Origin: Paenibacillus spongiae
GTDB lineage: Bacteria; Bacillota; Bacilli; Paenibacillales; Paenibacillaceae
Assembly: GCF_024734895.1 (NCBI RefSeq)
Contig: NZ_CP091430.1
Location: 4,172,501-4,236,500 of the forward strand
Reading direction: 5' to 3'
Length of the DNA stretch: 64,000 bases
The position numbers and the translations under genes were made by a program. Below the pieces are notes generated by a model that saw nothing but the letters and a program-made list of their open reading frames with translations, was not told where the DNA came from and searched no databases. This document shows positions 51,423 through 59,660 of this stretch, piece by piece. Numbering within the stretch: position 1 is the first letter of the stretch; every line of letters begins with the position of its first letter.

Positions 51423-51787
51423 TCCGCGCTCCCCCTGTTCAGATACGATGTAATGCGTTCCAATATTTCATCATCCGTGCTTCCGAAGGAACGAAGCAGC
51501 TCAATGCTCTGGCTGACTGCGCGATGTATCGCTTCTTCCCGAAGAGCTTCAAGCATTGCCGGATCATTGGTCATATAGCTCCCTTGGCCTCTGGCCGTGA
51601 CGATTAAATTCATATCTTCCATCTCCCTGTAAGCCCGCTGTATGGTATTCGCATTGACACCAAGCTTCTTGGCAAGCTCCCGGCGCGAAGGGATCTCCTG
51701 ACCCAATTTATAGGTGCTGTTGATGAATTTGATCTTAATGTCGTCTATAATTTGGCTGTAAATCGGTTCTTTCGAATTAAATTCCAT
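51419..51787 (-). CDS. GntR-family regulator, YtrA type
   Basis: 122 residues from ATG 51787, with GGAGGTAGCG upstream; a frame start at 51799 lacks spacing. N-terminal winged helix (I-P-S-R-R-E-L-A-K-K-L-G-V-N-A-N-T-I-Q-R-A-Y) and a short helical dimerisation part (about 75-122). YtrA regulators repress their own ABC operon and respond to cell-wall or membrane stress. The perfect palindrome at 51809-51842 is the likely operator. Confidence 0.9.
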   Translation of the reverse strand: MEFNSKEPIYSQIIDDIKIKFINSTYKLGQEIPSRRELAKKLGVNANTIQRAYREMEDMNLIVTARGQGSYMTNDPAMLEALREEAIHRAVSQSIELLRSFGSTDDEILERITSYLNRGSAE

Positions 51788-51808
51788 CGCTACCTCCATG
51801 GAAACTCA

Positions 51809-51842
51809 GTATTACTGTATTAATATATTAATACAGTAATAC
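51809..51842. promoter_or_regulatory. Perfect 34-bp palindrome, likely GntR operator
   Basis: Left half GTATTACTGTATTAATA and right half TATTAATACAGTAATAC are exact inverted copies. It lies 22 bases upstream of the GntR ATG and contains TATTAATAT-type -10-like sequence, so regulator binding would block the operon promoter. Confidence 0.85.
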
Positions 51843-51907
51843 GAAAAATGCCGTCAGTCAATCGGTATTTTTTCTACATGGGGCATTTATTTTCTCAACA
51901 AATAATA

Positions 51908-51939
51908 AAAAAAGAACAGCCCTCAGCTAAGGACTGTTC
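51908..51939 (-). terminator. Terminator overlapping the end of the PLP enzyme gene
   Basis: On the minus strand GAACAGTCC-TTAGCTGA-GGGCTGTTC followed by TTTTTTTA. It overlaps the last codons of the gene ending at 51927. Confidence 0.8.
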
Positions 51940-53105
51940 CTCCTATTCCCTTGTATGGTTTGCTGCCAAGCTTGATCGATGTCGCGGATCAAATCCTCCG
52001 GATCTTCCTGACCGACATAGAGTCGGACGATCGACGGATTGGACTTCTGCCCGCCAATCGAATTGACCGTAACCAAGCTCTCGAATCCGCCCCAGCTCAC
52101 CCCGATTTTGAAATATTGCAGGTTGTTCGCCCATTCCTTCAGCACGTCCGCAGAATAATCTGATTCGAAGGAGAATAGGCTGCCGAACCCGGTCATCTGC
52201 ATACGCGCCAATTCATGCTGAGGGTGCGAAGTAAGCGCAGGATGATTGACCTTGCGAACATAGGACTGCTTCTCCATATGGTGTGCCACGGCCAAGCCGC
52301 TAATTTCATGTCTTTGCATGCGGAGCGGAAGCGTCCGCAATCCCCTTGTTATGAGCGCCGCAATCTGAGGAGCCATAATACCGCCGAAGAGCATGTATTC
52401 ATCCTTGCTGAGCCGATCGATCATCTGTTTCGAGCCGATTGCGACGCCACCTACACAATCGCTGTGTCCGGATACATATTTCGATAGTGAATGTACGACC
52501 AGGTCTACCCCCATCGACAGCGGCTTCTGGTAGCAGGATGTCGCCCACGTATTATCGATAATCGTCGCAGCTCCTATACGTCGGGCCAGTTCCGTACAAG
52601 CGCGCAGATCCTGAAGCTCAAACATCATCGTTGTCGGGCTTTCCAGGTAGAACAGGCGTGTATTCGGCTGAATCGCAGCCTGCCACGCAGCCAAGTCGCT
52701 GCCGTCCACGAATGTCGTCTCAATCCCCCAACGCTTCATATAGACGCCAAGAAATTCCTTAGTCGGTCCATATGCTTGATTAACGCACACCACATGATCG
52801 CCACTCTTTAACGTGGACATGATCGCCGACGAAATCGCCGCCATACCGGATGCGAAGCAGCGGGCTTCCTCTCCTTCCTCCAGCTCGGCAAGTTTCCGCT
52901 CCAAATATTCCACCGTCGGATTATTCCCCCGCGAATAAATGTGATGACGGAATAAATCGCTGAATGCCGATTCGAATTGATCGTAACGCTCGAACGCAAA
53001 CAGACTGCTCTGGTATACCGGTATCGTTATTGCGCCATGGTGGCGCGTATCGGTCGGATCGTGCGAGACATTCGTAAAAACCGATGATTCTTCTTTATCT
53101 TCCAT
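51927..53105 (-). CDS. PLP-dependent Cys/Met metabolism enzyme (cystathionine gamma-synthase/beta-lyase family)
   Basis: About 392 residues. Fold-type I family with the PLP lysine in H-S-L-S-K-Y-V-S-G-H-S-D near 208-219, the D in I-D-N-T-W-A, and G-M-A-A-I near 85. MetB, MetC and O-acetylhomoserine sulfhydrylase share these motifs and cannot be told apart by eye. Starts at TTG 53120, ATG 53111 or ATG 53105 are possible; 53105 has GGAG 9 bases upstream. It stands alone and is divergent from nothing nearby. Confidence 0.75.
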   Translation of the reverse strand: MEDKEESSVFTNVSHDPTDTRHHGAITIPVYQSSLFAFERYDQFESAFSDLFRHHIYSRGNNPTVEYLERKLAELEEGEEARCFASGMAAISSAIMSTLKSGDHVVCVNQAYGPTKEFLGVYMKRWGIETTFVDGSDLAAWQAAIQPNTRLFYLESPTTMMFELQDLRACTELARRIGAATIIDNTWATSCYQKPLSMGVDLVVHSLSKYVSGHSDCVGGVAIGSKQMIDRLSKDEYMLFGGIMAPQIAALITRGLRTLPLRMQRHEISGLAVAHHMEKQSYVRKVNHPALTSHPQHELARMQMTGFGSLFSFESDYSADVLKEWANNLQYFKIGVSWGGFESLVTVNSIGGQKSNPSIVRLYVGQEDPEDLIRDIDQAWQQTIQGNRRNSP

Positions 53106-53303
53106 TGCCATCTTCTCCAATCCTCTCTCTCCCGCTTTCGCCGAAGTTTACCCCGTCTCGGCTCTAGTACTATGTCAATATATACAATATAACCACGCAT
53201 TGAATGAACAGTAAAGTCTATCTTGAAGACAAACCAAGTTTCCCCATTGAAAAATAAATAAACCAATGCTGACATTCATAGTTGTCTTCTAAAGTTAAAT
53301 AAA

Positions 53304-53327
53304 GACGCCGACGAGCAAGTCGGCGCC
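53304..53327 (-). terminator. Terminator after the WG-repeat gene
   Basis: On the minus strand GGCGCCGAC-TTGCTC-GTCGGCGTC followed by TTTATTT, 5 bases past the stop. Confidence 0.75.
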
Positions 53328-53331
53328 CTCT

Positions 53332-55815
53332 TCATGCGTGAAACGATTTCCAGAACGACCCATCCACTGCGATCATATCCATTATCGTCGAGAACGGGAT
53401 CGTGAAGGTAGGAAAGCCGGCAGAATAAGGTGCAATTTCATAGGGTTCAAAATACAAGTGAAGCGCATTCTCGGAAACGAAGAAGGGCTGATCCGGTCGA
53501 ATCCCTTTATAAGCGCCCGGGAAAACGTACGAATATTGCGGATCCTCCTTTATTTGCCTACCTACGATATCGCTCAATACCTTGACATAGTCGCTCCCCG
53601 GCTTAAACAACTCCTTCAGCTCATACATATGGCCGTTTACCAGGTTGATATGCGCATATTGCTTGGTTGGCATGCCGTGAGCCGCTCCAAACGGGTAACG
53701 GTATCCATTGAGCTCCAGAACGAGTAAATCCTTCTTGAAAAATTCCACTTCGAAATCGCCATTGTATGCGTAATCCAATTGAACATGACCCGGAACCGGC
53801 TTGACCAGGGACAGCTCCTTCAGCTTTTCGTTCACTGACTGCTGAGCTGCCAGATCGGACATTCCTTCCACATGCGGATAATAGACCAAATAATCTTTGT
53901 TCGGTTTATACTTCTCTTCTCTTACGCGATAAGGCTCTCTAAGCGGAATAACGGTGTTTGGACGCCAGATGAGACGGCCAGTACAGTCCCAATAGGACGT
54001 GCGCTGATCGATGTTAGCTTGTATAATGCCATCCAGCATTGTTAACGTTCCGCTGCCGTTTAAACGGGGATAACCCGGAGCCGCATGGCCGCTGCGATCG
54101 ATCCAGTACGTCTGATTCCGGTCGCTTGCCGAAGCAAGACCGTTCTTGTAATCGCCGACGGAGTCATAGATGAAATCGGATAACAGCTTGCCGCTCAAAT
54201 TGGCAATCGCAAAGATCGAGCCTATATACGGCTTCGCCTCGTCAATCGCCTTACCCAGAGCCAGCCGCTCCTCGCCAAGCTGCCTGATCTCGTTGTAGAC
54301 CGGTTCAATGATGAATTTTCCCTGTTTATCGATCAAGCCATAACTCGACCGGACACCCTCGCTCGTGTTCACAACCGCCCTGCCTTCTTGAAAAGGCTGC
54401 GCGTAGACAAACGCCGGTTCGATGATAATGTTTCCACGTTCATCAATATATCCGAACTTCCCGTTTACTTGTTCCTGAAAAGCAAGCAAGCCGTCTCCAA
54501 GCGGCCCTACGTACGGAAAGTTGAATGTCGACAGCTGCTTCCCGTCTAATCCGATTAGCGCGAACTCATTGTCCTTGATTTTCACAAGCGCTTTGCCGTG
54601 ATTGAAATCGCCGGCTTCCTCAAATTGCGGCGGTATGACTTCAGCGCCGTATGCGTCCAAATAACCATAGCGGCTGTTCCCTTGACTGTCCGTCTTGTTG
54701 AACATCGCTCTGCCTTCACTCAGCGGGGAGATATAAGAGTAGCCTTTGCTCGTGACGATACGGCCCGCCGGATCCATGAGCTTATAGTCTCCGCGGTCGA
54801 TAATGACTGCTCTGCCTTCAGAGAAAGGCCCGATATCTTCATAAATCGGCTTTACGACATACTCGCCGGACGCATCGATGAGACCAGCGTAATTATTCAC
54901 CCTCACAGTGGCAAGTCCATTACTCTGAAAGATTCCGGCATCCTCATATTGCGGTTGTATGGTCATCTTTCCTTCGCGATCGATATAGCCATATCGCCGA
55001 CCGTGCGCGGTTTTCACAGGAGCCGGGAACAACCCCACTGTAAGGCGTGTTTTCGGGCCCCACCCCAACGCCTTCAAAATTTCGTTTTCTAACCGGATCA
55101 ACTCTTCTCTGGAAGGATACGGATTCTCGAAGCGGAGCGCTTGCTGTATGGATCGAAAAGCAGCCTCAAGCATGCCCGCTTTCCATTGAGCATCGGCCAG
55201 GTAATACCAGTAGAAGGAATAAGTCGGATGCAGCCGGACAAGCCGCTCATAATATCGGACAACCTTCGGATAATAATAGCGGTACGCTTCAGGCGCAGGT
55301 GCGAAACTTCCGTTCTCCCAACGCATGATGTCCACCCGATAAGCTTCACCCGTATCGTGGTTCCACGTTGCGATGAACGCCCTTCCATCACCGCCCGGGA
55401 GATGGAACACCTCCAAGTAGCTAAAGACCGTACTTTCGGGAGCCACATCCTTTAATCCGTCCCGTGACCATTCGTAAAGGGACAGGTGCGACCAAATCGA
55501 GCCGATTTGCCACCCGACTATCAACTGCTGCCCCTTCCCTCCCGTTACATGTGCCGCATGCAAGAGCGTTACGCCATATCCGCTTCCCTTCACTTGCTGC
55601 AGTACCTTCCATCCTTCCGGCCTGAGCTGCAGGACAAGCAAGTATTGCTGACCCTCTAAGCTATAAACAGCTATGATCTCGGAGCATTGGTCATCATCCA
55701 GAGCAGCCGTAATGACGGCTTCATGAGGACGAGGCTGATGGATCGTGACGATTTCTGCCCCGCTTGGCAAATAGGGCCGTACGAATTGCGCCAGCCTGGC
55801 GTTGCTTCCATTCAT
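53332..55815 (-). CDS. WG-repeat protein with DUF3298/RsiV-like C-terminus
   Basis: 827 residues from ATG 55815, with GGGAGGTG 7 bases upstream. No signal peptide. The N-terminal part (1-260) is a mixed beta/TPR-like region. About six WG repeats span roughly 275-590 (Y-G-Y-I-D-R-E-G-K, G-L-I-D, Y-G-Y-L-D-A-Y-G, F-G-Y-I-D-E-R-G, Y-G-L-I-D-K-Q-G). The end (about 630-827) matches DUF3298-type domains (G-A-A-H-G-M-P near 705; P-F-S-T-I). WG repeats are found in secreted or surface proteins of Paenibacillus with unknown roles; lack of an export signal is odd. Confidence 0.7.
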   Translation of the reverse strand: MNGSNARLAQFVRPYLPSGAEIVTIHQPRPHEAVITAALDDDQCSEIIAVYSLEGQQYLLVLQLRPEGWKVLQQVKGSGYGVTLLHAAHVTGGKGQQLIVGWQIGSIWSHLSLYEWSRDGLKDVAPESTVFSYLEVFHLPGGDGRAFIATWNHDTGEAYRVDIMRWENGSFAPAPEAYRYYYPKVVRYYERLVRLHPTYSFYWYYLADAQWKAGMLEAAFRSIQQALRFENPYPSREELIRLENEILKALGWGPKTRLTVGLFPAPVKTAHGRRYGYIDREGKMTIQPQYEDAGIFQSNGLATVRVNNYAGLIDASGEYVVKPIYEDIGPFSEGRAVIIDRGDYKLMDPAGRIVTSKGYSYISPLSEGRAMFNKTDSQGNSRYGYLDAYGAEVIPPQFEEAGDFNHGKALVKIKDNEFALIGLDGKQLSTFNFPYVGPLGDGLLAFQEQVNGKFGYIDERGNIIIEPAFVYAQPFQEGRAVVNTSEGVRSSYGLIDKQGKFIIEPVYNEIRQLGEERLALGKAIDEAKPYIGSIFAIANLSGKLLSDFIYDSVGDYKNGLASASDRNQTYWIDRSGHAAPGYPRLNGSGTLTMLDGIIQANIDQRTSYWDCTGRLIWRPNTVIPLREPYRVREEKYKPNKDYLVYYPHVEGMSDLAAQQSVNEKLKELSLVKPVPGHVQLDYAYNGDFEVEFFKKDLLVLELNGYRYPFGAAHGMPTKQYAHINLVNGHMYELKELFKPGSDYVKVLSDIVGRQIKEDPQYSYVFPGAYKGIRPDQPFFVSENALHLYFEPYEIAPYSAGFPTFTIPFSTIMDMIAVDGSFWKSFHA

Positions 55816-55961
55816 CCGCACACCTCCCGCAAGCATATGATCCTTCCAAAGAGCAAACCCATTGGATATTTCATACGTTGAAAATAAACATCGCCTAATT
55901 CGTATGCGATTAGACGGCAGTTATGCTTCAAATCCGCTGCAGAGGTTCATTGATTTCCATG

Positions 55962-55992
55962 AAAAACGGCGGTGCCCTTAGGCAGCCGCCGT
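55962..55992 (-). terminator. Terminator after the TIM-barrel isomerase
   Basis: On the minus strand ACGGCGG pairs with CCGCCGT around a CTGCCTAAGGGCA loop, followed by TTTTTC, about 31 bases past the stop. Confidence 0.8.
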
Positions 55993-56022
55993 CTGTATTT
56001 AAGTATGATTTCAAATGTTATT

Positions 56023-56895
56023 TCAGCTCTCATCCCAGAGCTGTCGCAAATAATCCATTCCGAGCTTGGAGCCGACCTTGCAGTCTTCCATGCCTTCAAA
56101 CTCGACAGTCACATAACCGTCATAGCCCGACGATTTGATAAGCTTTACGATTTCCGGTATCGGAAGATCCCCTTGACCGACAATGGCACCTCGCATATAA
56201 TTGCCATTCGCAGTACGGAACCAATCGCCGCCGCCAGGATAGCGGTAATATGGACGAATGTAGAAGTCTTTGAAATGCACGAGAGACGCGTAAGGCAAAT
56301 TCCGCTTTACGCCTACCAACGGATCTTCATCCACGCACAGGAAATTGCCGACATCGAGCGTTGTTTTGAAGTTCGGACGATCGACAAGCTGCAGGACGCG
56401 CTGGACGCGGTCGCTTGCTTGTACACTGAAGCCGTGGTTCTCGATTGTCGTCGTTATGCCGAACGTATTGGCATAGTCAGCTATCTTGCGGCTTCCTTCA
56501 ATGATCTGCGGAAGCGCATCCTCGAAATAGCGGATCGTCATCTTCTCAGGCGGCAGCGTGAAAGCGGTCACATCATGACGCATATGCTTGATGCCCATCC
56601 GGTTAAGCAAATCAACATGTTGCTTCAGCCGATCGACTTCCGCATCGAATTCAAGTTCGGTCTCCTGGACGAAATTCGCAGGCATGGAATAGTTCGATAA
56701 CGCTATACCGGCTTCACCGGCCTTGTCCCTCACATCATCCGCTAACGCCAAATTATCGACTAGCGTAAATCCGTACGGAACAATTTCCATATGCTGGCCG
56801 CCATTTTCTTTAATCCAAGTAATGACGTCGAGAACGGTCATCTCGCCCGACTTGATCGCATTCAGCAAACTATACGTACTTAATCCCAGCTTCAT
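56023..56895 (-). CDS. Sugar phosphate isomerase/epimerase, TIM-barrel (AP endonuclease 2 family)
   Basis: 290 residues from ATG 56895, with GGAGGG 7 bases upstream. (beta/alpha)8 barrel with metal-binding residues in I-E-N-H-G near 165, L-D-V-G-N near 193, V-H-F-K-D near 213 and V-E-F-E-G near 266. Family members act on xylose- or inositol-type sugars and on 3-dehydroshikimate; the substrate is not clear. Single-gene unit with terminator. Confidence 0.8.
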   Translation of the reverse strand: MKLGLSTYSLLNAIKSGEMTVLDVITWIKENGGQHMEIVPYGFTLVDNLALADDVRDKAGEAGIALSNYSMPANFVQETELEFDAEVDRLKQHVDLLNRMGIKHMRHDVTAFTLPPEKMTIRYFEDALPQIIEGSRKIADYANTFGITTTIENHGFSVQASDRVQRVLQLVDRPNFKTTLDVGNFLCVDEDPLVGVKRNLPYASLVHFKDFYIRPYYRYPGGGDWFRTANGNYMRGAIVGQGDLPIPEIVKLIKSSGYDGYVTVEFEGMEDCKVGSKLGMDYLRQLWDES

Positions 56896-56982
56896 GTGAA
56901 CCCTCCATAATCGTAGAGATAAATGCTTTGCAAGTCCATTCATGATGTATAAGGAGTCAGTGGACTATATAAGAATACCATA

Positions 56983-58506
56983 CTACAGCTCGAAAATGAT
57001 ATCGCTTGCAATCAAAGATGCGGGCGAATGACGATTGGCGGCGGCCCGATCCCCCGCTTCGCCATGTCGGTATACCCCCGTGACAGCCGCTTGTATGCCG
57101 GTTAAACCTTGGGCAAGCAGCGATCCGATCAAACCGGCGAGAACGTCGCCCGCTCCTCCCGTTGCCATCCCCGCATTGCCGGTAACGTTAATATAGACAT
57201 CGCCGCCCGGCTCCGCACATACCGTTCGCGCCCCCTTCAGAGCAAGCGTGACTTTGTGTTTTGCCGCGTACTGACGGGCGGCGTCAATGCGATTGCGCTG
57301 AACCTCGCGCGTTGGGATGCCTGACAGACGCGCCATTTCGCCAGGATGCGGGGTGAATACGGTAGGCGCTTGTCTAACCGGCCATGACGCAAAGCCTTCC
57401 GCATCGGCTATCATATTGAGCGCATCGGCATCGAGAACAAGCGGAATCTCCGCTCTCTGCCATATCGTCCGGAGCCATGCGCTATCTCCCTTCCACCGAC
57501 CCATGCCCGGACCTACGACAAGCGCCTGTTTGCCTTGAGACAGCGCAAGGAGCTCTTCCGGGTCGGTTGCGCTCCAACCGCCGCCGCCATCCTGGACGCC
57601 GGCTAGCATAAGCTCAGGCGGCCTGCCGCCTAGAGTTGCTATAATACTGTCCGGTACCGCCCAGCTGACAAGGCCGCAGCCTCCGCGCAGTGCAGCTGCC
57701 GATGACAGCAGCCCGGCTCCGCTCATCGCCCTGCTTCCTGCAGCGACCAGCACGTGCCCATAAGTGCCCTTATGGGTGTCCGCCGCCCTCTCCTTTCCCG
57801 GATCGACACCAAGTCGGGACACGAGTACCGACTCATCCGCTTCATACGTCTGAATCCCGTGCTCCTCTGCCAATCCCGAAGGAATCCCGATGGAACGCAC
57901 AACGACATCTCCCGCATAATCAGCGCCGGGATATTGGAGCAAGCCGCATTTCTTGAATCCCAACGCAACCGTACGTTGGGCTCGAATGCAAGGGTCGCCC
58001 GCTTCCCCCGTGTCAGCATCCAGTCCGCTGGGAATGTCAATGGCGACAATCGGCTTGCCGCTCTCATTGGCTTGCATGATCAGCTCCCCGTATACGTCTC
58101 TGGGCGCGCCTTTCGATCCTGTACCTAGCAGCGCATCAATAATCCCGTCCACATTGCCCCAGTCAATCGGGTTCCGGTCATAGCGTATGTACGGAATGCC
58201 AATCCGCATCACAATATCCCGCTGCAAGGCAGCTTCCTTCGTCAATAATTCAGGGTCATCGGCATAGATAACCGTCACGATCAGACCGGCGTCCCGAAGA
58301 TGCCGTGCAGCGACAAGTCCATCGGCGCCATTATTTCCTTTGCCCGCCAGAACGAGCCATCTTGTTCCGGCGGATTCAGCCAGAGCTGCCACCTCATCAG
58401 CGACTGCCCGTCCGGCATTCTCCATCAGAACAAGAGCGGGAATGCCAATCCGCTCGATGGTATCCTGATCGATTCGTCTCATTTCTTCCGACGTTAAGAC
58501 AAACAT
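56983..58506 (-). CDS. nnr: Bifunctional NAD(P)HX epimerase/dehydratase
   Basis: 507 residues from ATG 58506, with AAGGAG 7 bases upstream. N-terminal YjeF epimerase domain (about 1-220: M-E-N-A-G-R-A-V; A-G-K-G-N-N-G-A-D-G-L-V-A-A; D-I-P-S-G-L-D-A-D-T-G) and C-terminal ADP-dependent dehydratase domain (about 235-505: N-A-G-M-A-T-G-G-A-G-D-V-L-A-G). It repairs hydrated NADH and NADPH in the cytoplasm. Both domains look complete. Confidence 0.9.
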   Translation of the reverse strand: MFVLTSEEMRRIDQDTIERIGIPALVLMENAGRAVADEVAALAESAGTRWLVLAGKGNNGADGLVAARHLRDAGLIVTVIYADDPELLTKEAALQRDIVMRIGIPYIRYDRNPIDWGNVDGIIDALLGTGSKGAPRDVYGELIMQANESGKPIVAIDIPSGLDADTGEAGDPCIRAQRTVALGFKKCGLLQYPGADYAGDVVVRSIGIPSGLAEEHGIQTYEADESVLVSRLGVDPGKERAADTHKGTYGHVLVAAGSRAMSGAGLLSSAAALRGGCGLVSWAVPDSIIATLGGRPPELMLAGVQDGGGGWSATDPEELLALSQGKQALVVGPGMGRWKGDSAWLRTIWQRAEIPLVLDADALNMIADAEGFASWPVRQAPTVFTPHPGEMARLSGIPTREVQRNRIDAARQYAAKHKVTLALKGARTVCAEPGGDVYINVTGNAGMATGGAGDVLAGLIGSLLAQGLTGIQAAVTGVYRHGEAGDRAAANRHSPASLIASDIIFEL

Positions 58507-58651
58507 CTCTTCACTCCTTCCCGAACAGGTCGATATTACCATACTGCCTAATTGCACATGGAAAATCAAGGCGCCGCTTTAGTATTGATCTTTCCATTGG
58601 GCAGAAGTACAATATGGTAGCTGCAATTGGAACCAGAAAGGAATTTTCGCC

Positions 58652-59563
58652 TTGAAAACAACATCTCCTCCCGTCTCGCCCATCATCCCGCTTCTTGTTG
58701 GCATGGCAGCCATCTCCTTCGCACCGATACTCGTCCGATATTCGGATGCTCCCGTATCCGTACAAGGAATGTACCGTATGCTCTTTACAGTTGCCATCAT
58801 GCTGCCCTTCGGCCTCAAATCCTTGAAGGCAATCGCTTCGATCAGCCTGAAGGACTGGCTCCTGCTCGGAGCGGCCGGTTTCTTCCTGGCACTGCATTTC
58901 TTGCTGTGGATGGCTTCGCTTACGTATACATCCATCGCCAGCTCCACGATTATTTTATCGCTTGAGCCGGTATTCGTCATGATCGGAGCCTATTTCGTAT
59001 TCAAAGACAAGCCGACCAAAGCTGCGCTGCTCGGAATGTTTATCGCCATCTTCGGCATATGCTTCGTTGGGTCCGGCGATGTAAGCTTATCGGCTTCGGC
59101 TATCTATGGCGATGTCTTGTCGCTGCTCGGCACCGTTGCCGTTGCCGTCAATATGCTGATTGCAAAGCGGATTTTGAAGAGGGTGTCTTCTTATCTCTAT
59201 AGCTTGATTGCGTTTACCTTCACGTTTATTTGTTTTGCGCTGTATAATCTCGTTCTCGAGATCCCGATGAGAGACTATCCGGCCAATGAATGGGGCATCT
59301 TTCTCCTGCTCGCCATCGTACCTACCGTATTCGGCCATATGATCTTTAACTGGATGCTTCAATATGTGAAGGCGACCACGATTTCCATGACCGTGCTCGC
59401 GGAACCGATCGGCGCGAGTCTGCTCGGGATGCTGCTGTTCCGTGAAATGGTGACCGCATTCCAGCTTGTCGGAGGTCTCTTCGTTATTGCAGGCTTGCTT
59501 CTCTATATGCGATCCGAACAGACGATTGCCGCTAACAAGGCCTCAATGTCTTCTTCATCCTAA
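58652..59563 (+). CDS. EamA/DMT-family transporter
   Basis: 303 residues with ten membrane helices in two EamA repeats (L-E-P-V-F-V in repeat 1 and A-E-P-I-G-A in repeat 2). Drug/metabolite exporter; substrate unknown. TTG 58652 has GAAAGGA 9 bases upstream. Divergent from nnr, followed by a bidirectional terminator. Confidence 0.85.
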   Translation: MKTTSPPVSPIIPLLVGMAAISFAPILVRYSDAPVSVQGMYRMLFTVAIMLPFGLKSLKAIASISLKDWLLLGAAGFFLALHFLLWMASLTYTSIASSTIILSLEPVFVMIGAYFVFKDKPTKAALLGMFIAIFGICFVGSGDVSLSASAIYGDVLSLLGTVAVAVNMLIAKRILKRVSSYLYSLIAFTFTFICFALYNLVLEIPMRDYPANEWGIFLLLAIVPTVFGHMIFNWMLQYVKATTISMTVLAEPIGASLLGMLLFREMVTAFQLVGGLFVIAGLLLYMRSEQTIAANKASMSSSS

Positions 59564-59612
59564 GAAGAAACGGCTCATGCCATTCTTGGCGGGCGGCAAA
59601 TTATAATAACGC

Positions 59613-59646
59613 AAAGGGAGAGCCTGCATAAGCAGGCTCTCCCTTT
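59613..59646. terminator. Bidirectional terminator
   Basis: AAAGGGAGAGCCTGC-ATAA-GCAGGCTCTCCCTTT, a perfect 15-bp stem between the convergent EamA and binding-protein genes. Confidence 0.9.
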
Positions 59647-59660
59647 CATCGTGGAATGAA

